NCBI RefSeq assembly: GCF_904849725.1
Contig: NC_058524.1
Span: 346,386,823 to 346,450,822, forward strand
Origin: Hordeum vulgare subsp. vulgare
Taxonomy: Eukaryota; Streptophyta; Magnoliopsida; Poales; Poaceae
Length of the DNA stretch: 64,000 bases
Reading direction: 5' to 3'
In this document: positions 23,269 through 34,536 of the stretch, piece after piece
How positions within the stretch are numbered: position 1 is the first letter of the stretch
Layout of the letters: every line of letters begins with the position of its first letter
The notes under the pieces: generated by a model
What the model was told of the DNA's origin: nothing
The model's input: only the letters and a program-made list of their open reading frames with translations
Database searches by the model: none
Position numbers and translations under genes: made by a program

Positions 23269-24907
23269 TGATACGTCTCCAATGTATCAATAGTTTATGA
23301 AGTATTCATGCCATATTCACCTATGTTTACAATATTTTTATATGGCTTTCATGCACTTTTTGTGATTTATTTAGAACTAACCCACACTGGCATTGTTTTG
23401 AGAAGAATTGCCATGGTGTTGTTTTTTGTGGAGAAAATGGAAGTTCTCATAATCGCCTGAATTTTTTTTTGATGATTTTTCTGGAACATATCAGCAATAT
23501 TGGAGTGAAGAACCACCACAGGGGAACCACCTATGGGGCACAAGCCAACACGGTGCGCCCACCCCCATAGGTGTACCCTAATGGCTTGTGGGGCCCACGT
23601 GTCTCCGTTTAGCATGATTCCAATGCTAAAAATCCTATATATACCAAAAGCCTTAGAAATTAGGAGAGAACTTCCGCTCCGCTGCCGCAACTCACTGTAT
23701 CGATGAAACACCCATCTGGAGCCTTTCCAGTACCCTACCGGAGGGGGGAAATCATCTCCCATGGCCATCTTCATCATCCCGGTGGAGGCCAGGCGAGGAG
23801 GGAGTAGTTCACCCTCGGGGCTGAGGGTATGTACGAGTAGCTATATATTAAATCTTTCTCTCTCTCATTTTCTAGAGATGGCATGATATTGATGTATCAC
23901 GAGCTTTGTTAATATAGTTGGTTTGTATGGTGTTTGTCCCTTCCTATCTTGTGGTGCTAAATCTTTCCCTTTGAGATTTTGTTGTGTCAGATTGAATATT
24001 GGATTTGAGAACACTTGATGTATGTCTTGCATGCGGATAATCATAGTGACAATTGGGTATTCTATTGATTCACATGATTTATGTTATGGCATCAACTTGC
24101 GGATTCCGGTGACCTTGGCGAGCTATGCAAAGGGGTTGATTGCATGTTTTCATATTACGTTCTCCGATATAAATCTTGGGGTACTCTTTGAAGTTCTTTG
24201 TGTTGGATTAAATATGATGAATCTCACATTGTTTAATGCATGTCATATAATTAACCCATGGATACTTGAGGTGACATTGGAGTATCTAGGTGACAGGTTG
24301 ACTAATATGTATCATGGGTCTTATTCTAGTTCGAACTCTATGGTTGTTTGCGACACTTATAGGAGTAGCACAAAATATTGATGGGAAAGAATAACTTTGA
24401 GGTCGTTCGCTGCCTCCAACCCCTTATTATTATGTTCTCCACTAATAGAAACTTTGGAGTGGTTTTTGTTAAACATTGAGGGATGATCATATGATTCTAC
24501 TATGTTAGCATTGTTGAGAGATTGCACTAGTGAAAGTATGAACGCTAGGCCTTGTTTCTAAGCATTTATATAACATTTTGATCATTGTTTACTACTTATT
24601 ACCTCGATGTTCTTATTTGTTTAGATTTTAAAAATCTATATATACTATCCATACCACACTTTTATCACCATCTCTTTGCCGAACTAGTGAACCTATGCAA
24701 TTTTCCATTGTATTGGGTGTGTTGGGGACACAAGAGGTTTCCTGTATTTGATCGCAGGGTTGCTTGAGAGAGACCATCTTCATACTACACCTCCCATGGG
24801 TTGATTAACCTTAGGTCATCCACTTGAGGGAAATTTGTTGTTTTCCAACAAAACTCTGCACTTGGAGGCCCAACAACATCAAGAATAAAGTTGCATACTA
24901 GATATCA
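23269..24907 (+). repeat. 5' LTR of the non-autonomous element
   Basis: The LTR runs TGATACGTCTCCAATG ... CATACTAGATATCA, 1639 bp. Comparing its first 135 bases with 41012 onward shows roughly ten differences, so the insertion is not recent. No protein-coding frame was accepted in it. Confidence 0.9.
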
Positions 24908-24917
24908 AGCTCTTTTC

Positions 24918-24935
24918 TCTCGTTGTTGCTGGGGA
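24918..24935 (+). promoter_or_regulatory. Decayed tRNA-Asp primer binding site
   Basis: TCTCGTTGTTGCTGGGGA matches 13 of 18 bases of TGGCGCCGTTGCCGGGGA; three of the changes are C to T, the expected result of methyl-cytosine decay. It begins ten bases after the LTR end at 24907. Confidence 0.65.
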
Positions 24936-25030
24936 GGTGAGTGCTTGAAGCTATATATTTAGATCTTGCAATTAGATATTTTAGTTTCTTCTTCATCACT
25001 AGTTTAGTTTATAAGAGAAAACTACAAAAA

Positions 25031-27121
25031 ATGGAGTTTAGGTTGGCACATTTGCTTCGTCTTTTTAATGAAAATTGTGCTCCATTGGTAGAGGAAGAAT
25101 TTATGAAAATGCTTAATGTGAAATCCTTCAATGATGAGCATGATAGAAATGTCGTTAGTATGAATTCTCTGAATATCCACGATGCTAATGATGATTGCAC
25201 TAGTCATGATAAAAACATTTCCATAAGCATCTCAATTTTTGTGTATTGGACAAATTTTGTGAAGACATGCCATACAGGGATGATAGATTTTGTAAGAAGC
25301 ATAAACATTATAAAACTAATTGGTGGCTTAAGGTGATAGATGAATTTGCCACAAGATTATGCTCTCTTCATCCCATTACTTGTGAACTTTGCAAGAGGGT
25401 TGGTCATCTTAATTTCCAATGCATGCATTTTCATCATCAAACTATCTCCAAATATTGGGCTAATTTGATCTCCGGTGAACTGTGTAATGAACTTTTTTTA
25501 TTTTGGGGGTGAGAAGAATTGTCACAAAAAATGCATTGGTTTGATATATTCTTTATGACTAAAGATAGTGACAATAATCTGCATGAAATCTATATGTTTT
25601 GCCTAGTGAATTTCAATGAGAATGCTTATGTTGCCAACTACAGAAAAATAGGAAAATCAATAGAATATAAAAGGAATACTAATGACAGGGTAAAGTCACC
25701 AATACCCTCCTATTATTTCTCCCAATGAAAGAGGTTGCAAGGAGGAGCTTCATGTATCTTCAGTAATAAGCTCGGATAAATTACTTAAACCTACACATAA
25801 GGTGGTGAAGAAGAACAAAACAAGGAAAAGTAGAGGTAAAAAGGTATCTCTCCCAAATAATTTTGAGAATGAATACGAAAGTAGTATGGACGATGATACA
25901 CTTGATGATTATTTTGTTATGCCTAATACTTGTTGTGATGAGGATGATTGGGAAGATAACGATACCCCTTATAATATTGAAAATCGTCTTGGCACCAACT
26001 TGGAAAATTATGATGATAATAATTGTCACACTATTGGTGCTATTCATGCTATTGATGATACTGTTAATGATATGCAAACCCACAAGCTTGGGGATGCCAT
26101 GCTTGATGAGAATGACATATTTGAGAATATATTTGTTGCAATTGATGTGTGTCCAAAGCTTGGGGATTCTATGAATAATGAAGATGATCTTTTTAGTCCC
26201 CCTACTTCGAATGATCAATTTTTTATCATGATAACATGCCTCTTATTTATGATGATTATATTGATGGAAGTGTGTTTAGAAGAGTGTCAACTCTAGGTAC
26301 TAATGATCCCACTATTATGGAGGGTGTTGAATCTTTTCATAATGATAAAAGTAGATTTGGAGAGGTCATGACTTTATTTAGTTATGAGTCCACTATTTTG
26401 GAAGAGGTTTCAATTGACAATGACAACAAAGTTGCTATCTCTTATGATTGTTGTGATGACATGTATGAAAGGTTGTCAGAATCGCGATTCTGAATTATAT
26501 CGGAGCTATGATGGTAGGATCGTGAATAGTAGAATCATAACTACTAGTATCATAGAAACTTAGATTCTATGAGCAAAATCGTAGAATCGGAGGGGCTAGT
26601 TTGGATCATAAAGTCGTAAGATTCTAAGAATTGAGTCACGATTATGACAACTTTGTTGTATGCTATAAATAGTAATAATAACCATGAAACTGGTCATCAC
26701 GATTTTAATTTTCATTTGGATTATATCAATCAAGTATCTCATGATAGTTATTTTGTTGAGTTTGCTCTCACTATTATGAATGAGAAGAATTTTGCTTATG
26801 TGGAGAGTGATAAATCTTCTGTGCTTGTAGATCATGATAATAATGCTTTATGTGATAGCTATATTTTCTAATTCCTTCATGATGCTACTTAAACTTATTA
26901 TCAGAGGGGAAGATATGCTTATGTATATTTCCATAATATCAAGTGCTTGTTTTGCCTTCCTATGCTCCCATAAATATTTTGCACACGAAATCCTTGTGCA
27001 TAGGATGTGGGCTAGATTTAAATGTGCTTTTCATATGCTTCATGATGCTCCCATCGTGTTTCAATTCGTTAATTTTATGTTAGCATCATTGAAATCATCA
27101 TGCCTAGCTAAAACACATTAA
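25031..27121 (+). pseudogene. Acidic ORF of unknown function in the non-autonomous element, broken
   Basis: ATG 25031 opens MEFRLAHLLRLFNENCAPLV. The frame shifts near 25245 to FCEDMPYRDDRFCKKHKHYK, with CELCKRVGHLNFQC giving a CxxC...H...C pattern. It continues to an Asp/Asn/Glu-rich middle (25802-26230: SMDDDTLDDYF, CCDEDDWEDNDTPYN) with an imperfect repeat of 'PKLGD' and 'HKLGD'. After the insert at 26472-26651 it resumes with NNNHETGHHDFNFHLDYIN, then VDHDNNALCDSYI, and finishes with a hydrophobic segment near the end. At least four frame breaks. The start fits, about 95 bases after the primer site, where gag normally lies. I recall similar hypothetical proteins repeated across wheat genomes, but no domain is known to me. 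It ends at 27119-27121, 68 bases before LARD-2. Confidence 0.6.
26472..26651. mobile_element. Candidate MITE inserted in the acidic ORF
   Basis: The segment begins GTTGTCAGAATCGCGATTC and ends GAGTCACGATTATGACAAC. The reverse complement of the end, GTTGTCATAATCGTGACTC, matches the beginning at 15 of 19 positions. The interior is rich in GATTCTA/TAGAATC words. It interrupts the acidic ORF, whose related text continues on both sides. A clear target-site duplication was not found, so class (hAT-like or Mutator-like) is undetermined. Confidence 0.5.
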
Positions 27122-27189
27122 AGAAAAGCACTTGTTGGGAGACCACCCAATATTTATCCTTCCTATTTTTGTGTGTTCACATGATTAAG

Positions 27190-30100
27190 TGTGACAGCCC
27201 AAGATCGATGCTCCATAAGATTCCCCTTTTATTTCGTTGCCATTGTGTGATTAGTTGTTTGTCGCATTCATCATCACATCATCCGCATTGAATGGCACTC
27301 TGTTACCACCAGTTTTCAAAACCTACATCCGTTAGTAGTTGTCGGTTCTCTCTGTTTTCCTCGTTGACCGTTTTGAGACCAACCACACACGCACGTGCGG
27401 TCTTATTTTTATGTAGGTAGGCCGCCTGCCAAATTTCGTCGCAATCGGAGTCCGTTTGATACCCGAACGGTCAACCGTAGCGGCACCATCGTCAGTTTAT
27501 CGTCGCACGTTTTTTGGTGTTTAAAATTCCATTGTCCGGCCGCAAAAGTTCCCTCTCTCTTTAGTCCACCACCACTCTACACAGCTCAACAAGCCTGGCA
27601 AACCCTACCCCGTGTGTGGAGACGTCCAATTACGATCGAACGGTTCGAATCGGGCTGAGATCTGCTAACCCTAGCCCCCCTTTCCTATTTAAACCACCTC
27701 CCCTAGCTAATATAGCCTAACCCTAATCCTCCTCGATTTCTGTGACCTCCAGCCTTAGCTGTCGCCAACCACAACCCCTTCTCAGGGCCAGATCAGAGCA
27801 TGTCGAGCCCAACTAGGCCCGTACGCATCCACCAAAGCCCGTAGTTGTGCTAAGCGCCCAGCTCTCCTCGTCCATGGGAGCCACCATTAGCGTCCACGCT
27901 GCCAACGCCTCCCCGCACCGGGACGAGGTCGTCGAACCCGGCCAGCTCGCCGGAACGCCACCGGAGCCACGCCCCTTACCGTCCTAGGCCGAACAGCGCC
28001 GCCCCGCGCCTCCTCTCCGGCCCAGCGAGCTTCCCCGAGCAGCCGAGCCGCAGCTCGCTCCCTCGGCCTCGCCCCGCCATCGGCCTGCCCGTGCCCCGAG
28101 CCTCCAGCACCGCCACCCCGTCCGCCTCACGCCACGTCGGCCACTGGAGCACCAGCCCCCATCGCAGGTCGCCATCGCGAGGCGCTGGTTCCCGTCGCCA
28201 TGCGATAGCTAGCCTCGTTCGGTCTGGATCGGTCCTCATCCACGCCAGAGCTGCGATGACCGCCAGGTGGGCCGGCCCAGCTCCCTCCATCACTCCTTCG
28301 GCCCAGCTCCGCACCGATGCTAGCCCAGCACTGACCAGCCCAAGAGGCCGAGGTGAGCCAAGCCACCTAACCAACGCCCCGTACGCATTTTAGTATTTGT
28401 TGTCCAAGTGCCTTGCTGGGCCAGATCAGTTTCGGCCCATGCAAAAAAATTAACGTCATCTGATTTTATTCATTTTCAAAAAATGCATATTTTCAAACGC
28501 CCGTAGTTTTTAAACCGTGCGTCGGATCGCGACAAATTATATATGTAAAACATGTAGATTTTCATGTAGAATAATATTTTTGAACTATCATGCATGTTTA
28601 AAGTTGTTTAGTGTGTTGATTGCATTGGTTTGTGTATCTACGTGTTAGAAATGGTTTAGATCGTAGTTATTTAACCGTAGCTCCGTTGGAGATGAGCCAT
28701 ATATGTAAATGGACAAGAACGACGAGTCAAATCACGTGAACCACTTTGTTTTGCCGTTTAAAAACATAAAATGGGATTAGGACAAATTTGGACAGAATTA
28801 GAATGTAACGTGTGGGGTCCTTTCGGAGATGCTATATGTCGTTTCCGACATCATTTAAAATGCCTAGATAGGTAGTTCAATTGCGCTTCACCCCTTTCCA
28901 TGTTTAAAACAACATTTAATTTTCCCGTGTAAATATACGGGAGTGAACAAAATAATAAAATGTGGAGTTCCATCAATATACAACTCGTTGCATATTGAGC
29001 TTCAGTTAATGTGTAGCGTTTGATTGTTGTGAATTGTCATGTCATGCCATGCATAATTTAAACTTGACATGCATCATATTAGAGTGTGCATCATGTCGTG
29101 CATGTGCCGTGCTGAATGTCGTGTGTTGATTCTTTTCCGGTTTTCTTCGTCTCGATAGAGTTCCGCAAGCGTGTCGGAATGTGAGGATCCGTTCGACTAC
29201 ATCGGTTCGTCTGCTTCACGAGTCGTTCTTCTTCCAAGCGGGATCACAGACAAGATGATCATTTCCCTAGATACCATTACTATCATTGCCATGCTAGTTG
29301 TCTCGTTTCTTTCGTTATGCCTCGCTGCCTACCACCTGTGAAAATATCAGCCTCCCAACATTGCCATGAAAACCTTCAACCTTACTACAACCTAGAAAAT
29401 CAATGATTGGCTATGTTACTACTTGCTTAACCATTTGATAGCGTTGCTAGTTGCAGGTGCAGTTGCCTCCATGTGATAACATGGGTTCCTTGTTATATCA
29501 CATATTATTGTTAATTAACTTGATTCACCTATACACTTGGTAAAAGGTGGAAGGCTCGGGCTTTCTAGCATGGTGTTTTGTTCCACCTTTGCCGCCTTAG
29601 TTTCGGCTACCGGTGTTATGTTCCATAAATGAGAGCTCCTAACATGCTTGGGGTTGTTATGGGGACCCCCTAGATTCTCATTTTGGGATAAAGATCGTCT
29701 GGCAAGGCCCAACATTGGTACTATATTTGCCAAACATAATAATTCTGTTTATACTGAGAACATAGGGCGTCATGAACCCGAGGAGTAATTCAACATAATA
29801 CTGGGAGGGCCAATCTGATGGTGCTGGCCCAAAACAGAGCACTGTGCGTGGCCAACCCGGGACATTTCTCTCAGGCCACTATGTGCGTCACTCATGCGTC
29901 ATGTCCTGAGAACGAGATACACGGCTCCTATCGGGATCGTCGACACGCTGGGCGGCCTTGTTGCACTTATTTTACCTTTCTCGAGCATCTTGTGTGAGGG
30001 ATTCCGAGGATGCTTCGGGTTATCTCAAGGTTGAGGTTTTCCAATAGCAACCCCTGGAGATCACGGGTTTTACCTGATCGAGGTTATTCTGTCGCAGCGT

Positions 30101-30922
30101 GTGGTAGTTTCTGATGGACTAGTTAGAACACCCCTGCAGGGTTAAATCTTTCGGAAAGTCGTCCCCGTGGTTATGTAGCAACGTGGAAACTTTGTTTAAC
30201 ATCCGGTTCTAGATAACTTGAAGTAAACTTAATTGAAAACTTGCCAACTGAGTGTGTAACCGTGACTGTCTCTTTCGTGAGCTCCTTCTCCGATCGAGAA
30301 CAAGGTGGGGTTATGACTGACGTAAGTAGGTGTTCAGGATCATTCATTTGATCATTATTAGTTCACGTCCGATTATGCGTAGATCATCCCCTCTTATTCT
30401 TGTACCCGTAAGTTAGCCACCCCAATAAATTCTTAGTCGCTTGCTGCAGCCTCACTACTTAACCGTACCTCACCTATTAAGCTTTGCTAGTCTTGATACC
30501 TTTGGAAGTAAGATTGATGAGTCCATGTGGCCCACAGATTACAACAGCACCAGTTGCAGGTACACGTAAGTAGTTAGTTTGACGTGAGCGCGTTGATTGT
30601 GCTATTTGAAATTTCTTCTTCTTCATCATCGATCTAGGATGGGTTCCAGGCCTGCAGCCTGGGATAGCAAGGATGGACGTCATTCTTTTATCGCTTGTTT
30701 TCGTCCATAGACGGACCCTGCTCTTCTTGATGATGATTGTATGTATTGTACTGATGTGACTTTGATGTAGCTTGTGGCGAGTGTAAGCCAACTCCTTATA
30801 CTCATCTTTTTAGGACATGTACTTGTAATGATATCCATTCTTGCGAAAGGACGAGATGTGTTTCTATCCGTGTCAAGGCCCTCACACCAAAATAAGGATA
30901 GGACCACATCTTGGGCATTACA
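27190..30922 (+). repeat. LARD-2 5' LTR
   Basis: 3733 bp, TGTGACAGCCC to GGGCATTACA. Compared with the 3' copy it lacks roughly 80 bases near 27393 (the partner has them at about 34170-34252). A GC-rich tract lies at 27780-28380 with open but Arg/Pro/Ala-rich frames on both strands that I do not accept as genes. Confidence 0.9.
27686..27693 (+). promoter_or_regulatory. TATA-like box, LARD-2 5' LTR
   Basis: CCTATTTAAACC lies just before the GC-rich tract, in the same relative position as TATAAATAGA in LARD-1. Likely core promoter for LARD-2 RNA; the match to the consensus is weaker than in LARD-1. Confidence 0.5.
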
Positions 30923-33900
30923 AGTTGGCATGAGAGCAATACCGACCTAGGATCCCCCTTGATTGATCGAACTTCTCCGAGTCGAGTCTAGTGAAAAAAT
31001 GCTTTGATTCTAGTTATATATCGGAGAGTAGGATTCTTTTTTCTCCTCTTCTATGCTCTGGTGAGGAATCTTGACGTTTTAATTCTACTCCTCTTCTCAC
31101 TCAAATTTTGTTTGGGATCACGTGGATATTTTTGGAATCTATATGATGTCGATGTGACGGAATTCTGACTTGGTGCCTCCTGAAGTGTTGATTTTATTCC
31201 GGGGAGTTGAGCTCCAAGGGATTCTTGAGTACATCGTTATCATTCAGATTTCTTAGTATCTCAAGACGGAGGATGTTCAAAATTGCTTCAATACTAGTAG
31301 TGGCGAGATAAGCCCGGCATCCCTAGTACTAATGCAGAGAGTTCGGGGTACCGCCAAACTTGGTATCATTGTGATTACGAGGGTCTGAGATAGATGAGGT
31401 TCCGAGATTCTGGTTATGTATTGACGGATGTGATACATTGGACGGCCTAGATGATAGGAGTTGAGTGATGAAATTTTATCCTTGTATCCATGGACCCGAT
31501 TGCATGACCTGAAATTTCGGGAGTTCTTAGGTGGGAATTCAAGTACTTACTTATGGGACAATCTTCCAACAGATGCATGATGTGAGGTTGGGGTTCGACA
31601 TCTAGTGGATTCATTTGTTCACGGAAGTCTTATAGCGGTTCTCGTTGTGTCTTAAAGAGTCCTTGTAGCTTGCTACGACTCAGGGAGTTTCGTATGTCGG
31701 GTGCACTGCTTTGTACATGATGGCTACTATAGGATAGAGCCCGTGCGATCCTATCCACGAAAATATCAAACGACATGTGTGTCATGAATTTGTTCTGGCT
31801 TGTTTTAGAAGCCTCATCCTTTGTTTTGTTGGAATATGGTAATTCGAGTTGCTTCGATGTTAAGTGGTGAATTCATATCTTCCCAAGAGGTGTTCTCATA
31901 TTTTTACGGGAATGCTGATTCGTTTGCTCAATCTAGTTGTCTTATCAATTCTTTTCATCCGGTGTGATTCTCTTCAAGTGAATTCAATCCTCTCCAATTT
32001 TACAAGACCAATCTCTCATTTCTTTTCAGAGTTCGTCTCATCTATCCCAAGTTGTCTTTGTTTTCCCCGACCTCCCTCCCTTTTTCTTCAATGATTTAAT
32101 TATCACCCAAGTGCCTTTCTTTTCATTTTGCTTCCGCTATCTTCTCTTCTGTGTGGTATCCGGTGATTCTTGGTGAAGATTCTCGGGAGTTTTGAGTTCA
32201 TCTTTCTTCATACTTGTTATCTCTTCGGTGGATTCAATTCAAGTTATAGGTGTTCATCATATCCTTTTCATCCTTTAAATTCTTTCCCATGTTTGTAATT
32301 CTTATCAAGCCTCTCTTGTTATTCATCCACCTCTATTCTATCCGGAGCGTTGAAGATATCTCAGAGTTTCTTGTTTTCAACCCTTCCAATTAATTCGAGG
32401 TGCTAACCTCATCAAGTTTCCATTTGTAACGATGCAATCAATATTTCATAGCAATCCATTCAATGGTGGTTTCTTTTGAGTGGGCCCATAACCCACAGGT
32501 TTTTCCCAGGCCCTTATCTGGCTCTTCTAATCTTTTCACGGAGATCTCTAACTCTTTCCAAGGTGACGTAAGTATGGTTTCATCAGTCATATCCCTTCAC
32601 CAAGATCGCTTCAAATTTATTTTTTCATCATTGACTCAACCTTTTCTTGTCATCATTCCGGAGTGTCTCAGTTATTCTTGGTGGTGTTCTCCCCATTATT
32701 TTCAGCTTGGAAGACCGAAGGAGTGTTTCTCTCAAATCTTGCTCCATTCTTGTGAAGATTGTCATTTCAGCTTGGTGCTATTCTTTGCAATTGTTTCCAA
32801 TCATGAGAAATCCCTTTCTTTCTATCCGATGCATTTCAGATTTGTTTTCATTCTTGATCCTCTGAAGGCCATCATTTCAGACGATTTTTTCGTTCTCAGC
32901 TTTCAGCTTTCATCCTCATATTCTTCTCAATTATGTCTCTTCGTTTGTCTCTCAATTATTCCAGTGCTTTGTTGAAGTTTTCTCTTAGGCGGCTCTAGAT
33001 CTCTTCATTCTCAAGGTGTTCTTCAAGATTCTTGTGGTATTACCTCAAGTATTCTATCTCTTGCATTTCAAAGCACAATTATTCCTCCTTTATCCTTTGA
33101 GGTGGTGTTATAGCATTCTTGTTAGTGGAGGAGTCTCGAAGAAAAGTTGTTTCGAGAATTAAATATGTAAACCCACCAAATTGTTTGATCATGAGATATT
33201 TTGACCCATGGTTTCTTCATTGAATTATCTTGGATTAGATTTCACCTAAAGCTTTTTATATGATTTTTTGCTATTATGGTAATTATCATTGATCCAAGTC
33301 CTCTATGTTTCCTCTTGGTGTAAGGAGTTCTCACATCTTGTTGCTCTCAATCAATCCTTGTGTCTCTTAGTGGCTGGTTGTCACCTCATTATTTTGGGAT
33401 GGTTTTTCATAAGCCCACTACACGCTTGTTCTTTTCGTTGATGATTTTCCAAAAACTCCATTCAATCCTCCCTTGTAGGATTCTCTTCAAGTTCAAATGT
33501 GCTGGAAGTTGTCGTTTTCTTATCCGATCTTTCTTTCCAATTATCTAGTTCCTATTCATTGTTTCGGAGGTGTTGTGATGCTGCTTTCTTTTCTCCATTA
33601 TCTAGTTTTGTCAAGATCGTCTTCTTCCCTTCCTTATTCATTTAACCGGAGTGTTGTATTTTCCTTTATGCTCTTTCCTTGCTTATCAATTTACTTGGTT
33701 TGTTGTGAATATTTTCAAGATCTTTCCATCTTATCAAATTTTGCTCTCTGTCCTACCGAAGTGGTGCCAAAATTTTGATTGAATTCTTGCTTGTTCTTCA
33801 TGTCATTCTTCAACCTCTTTGCAACCTTCAAGGATCGTTGGTTTCACTCGTTTGTTAAAGAAGCAACTAAGTTTTACCTCTTCTTTCCTCTTCTACTTCC

Positions 33901-33951
33901 CCCTTTCATTCTTAGATCTCGAGGTGAGATCCCTTGTTAGTGTAGGAGAGT
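30923..33951 (+). other. Non-coding LARD-2 centre
   Basis: This T/C-rich stretch has no gag-pol similarity. Its longest plus frames (for example 32463-32975) read as Ser/Phe/Leu-rich composition products. The ends are homologous to the inverted LARD-1 centre. The last 12 bases form the purine tract GTGTAGGAGAGT that would prime plus-strand DNA. Confidence 0.7.
30925..30937 (+). promoter_or_regulatory. Primer binding site, initiator tRNA-Met type, two mismatches
   Basis: TTGGCATGAGAGC against canonical TTGGTATCAGAGC (exact copy in LARD-1 at 13885-13897). It begins three bases after the LTR end. Confidence 0.8.
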
Positions 33952-34528
33952 TGTCACACCCCGAGACCGACGCTCCAGAAGATTCCCCTTTTATTTTGTT
34001 GCCGCCGTGTGATAGTTGTTTGTCGCATTCATCATCAAATCATTCGCATCATCTGCATTGCATCGACACTCCATTGCCGCCAGTTTTAAAAACCTGCATC
34101 TGTTAGAAGTTGTCGGTTCTCTCTGTTTTCGTCGTTGACCATTTCGAGACCAACCACACACGCACGCGAACGCAGCATCGTTAAAATTTTGTTTTTAAAG
34201 GTGTCTGAGAAATATTCTTGGATTGGGTTGAAACTTGGTGTGCGGTCTTATTTTTATGTAGGTAGGCCACCTGCCAAATTTCTTCGCAATTGGACTCCGT
34301 TTGATACCCGAACGATCGACCGTAGCGGCACCATCGTCGGTTTATCGTCGGACGTTTTTCTGTGTTTAAAATTTCATTGCCGGACGCAAAAGTTACCTCT
34401 CTCCTTAGTCCACCACCACTCTACACAGCTCAACTAGCCTACCTAACCCTACCCCATGTCCAGAGCCGTCCGATTGCGATCGAACGGTTTGAATCGGGAT
34501 GAGATCTGCTAACCCTAGCCCCCTTTCC

Positions 34529-34536
34529 TATTTAAA
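34529..34536 (+). promoter_or_regulatory. TATA-like box, LARD-2 3' LTR
   Basis: TATTTAAA, identical in context to 27686-27693. In a 3' LTR such a box could drive read-out transcription into the flanking element rather than the LARD itself. Confidence 0.45.

Noticed and set aside
23367..23777. 136-codon minus frame in the LTR
   Set aside because: The sister LTR (41110-41432) breaks it into three frames; no domain.
27976..28393. Proline/serine-rich frames on both strands
   Set aside because: Same GC-rich LTR tract as in LARD-1; the LARD-2 3' LTR copy (34585-35249) has different frame lengths, so no protein is conserved.
32463..32975. 170-codon plus frame in the LARD-2 centre
   Set aside because: Ser/Phe/Leu-rich product of T/C-rich DNA; the homologous LARD-1 centre has no matching frame.
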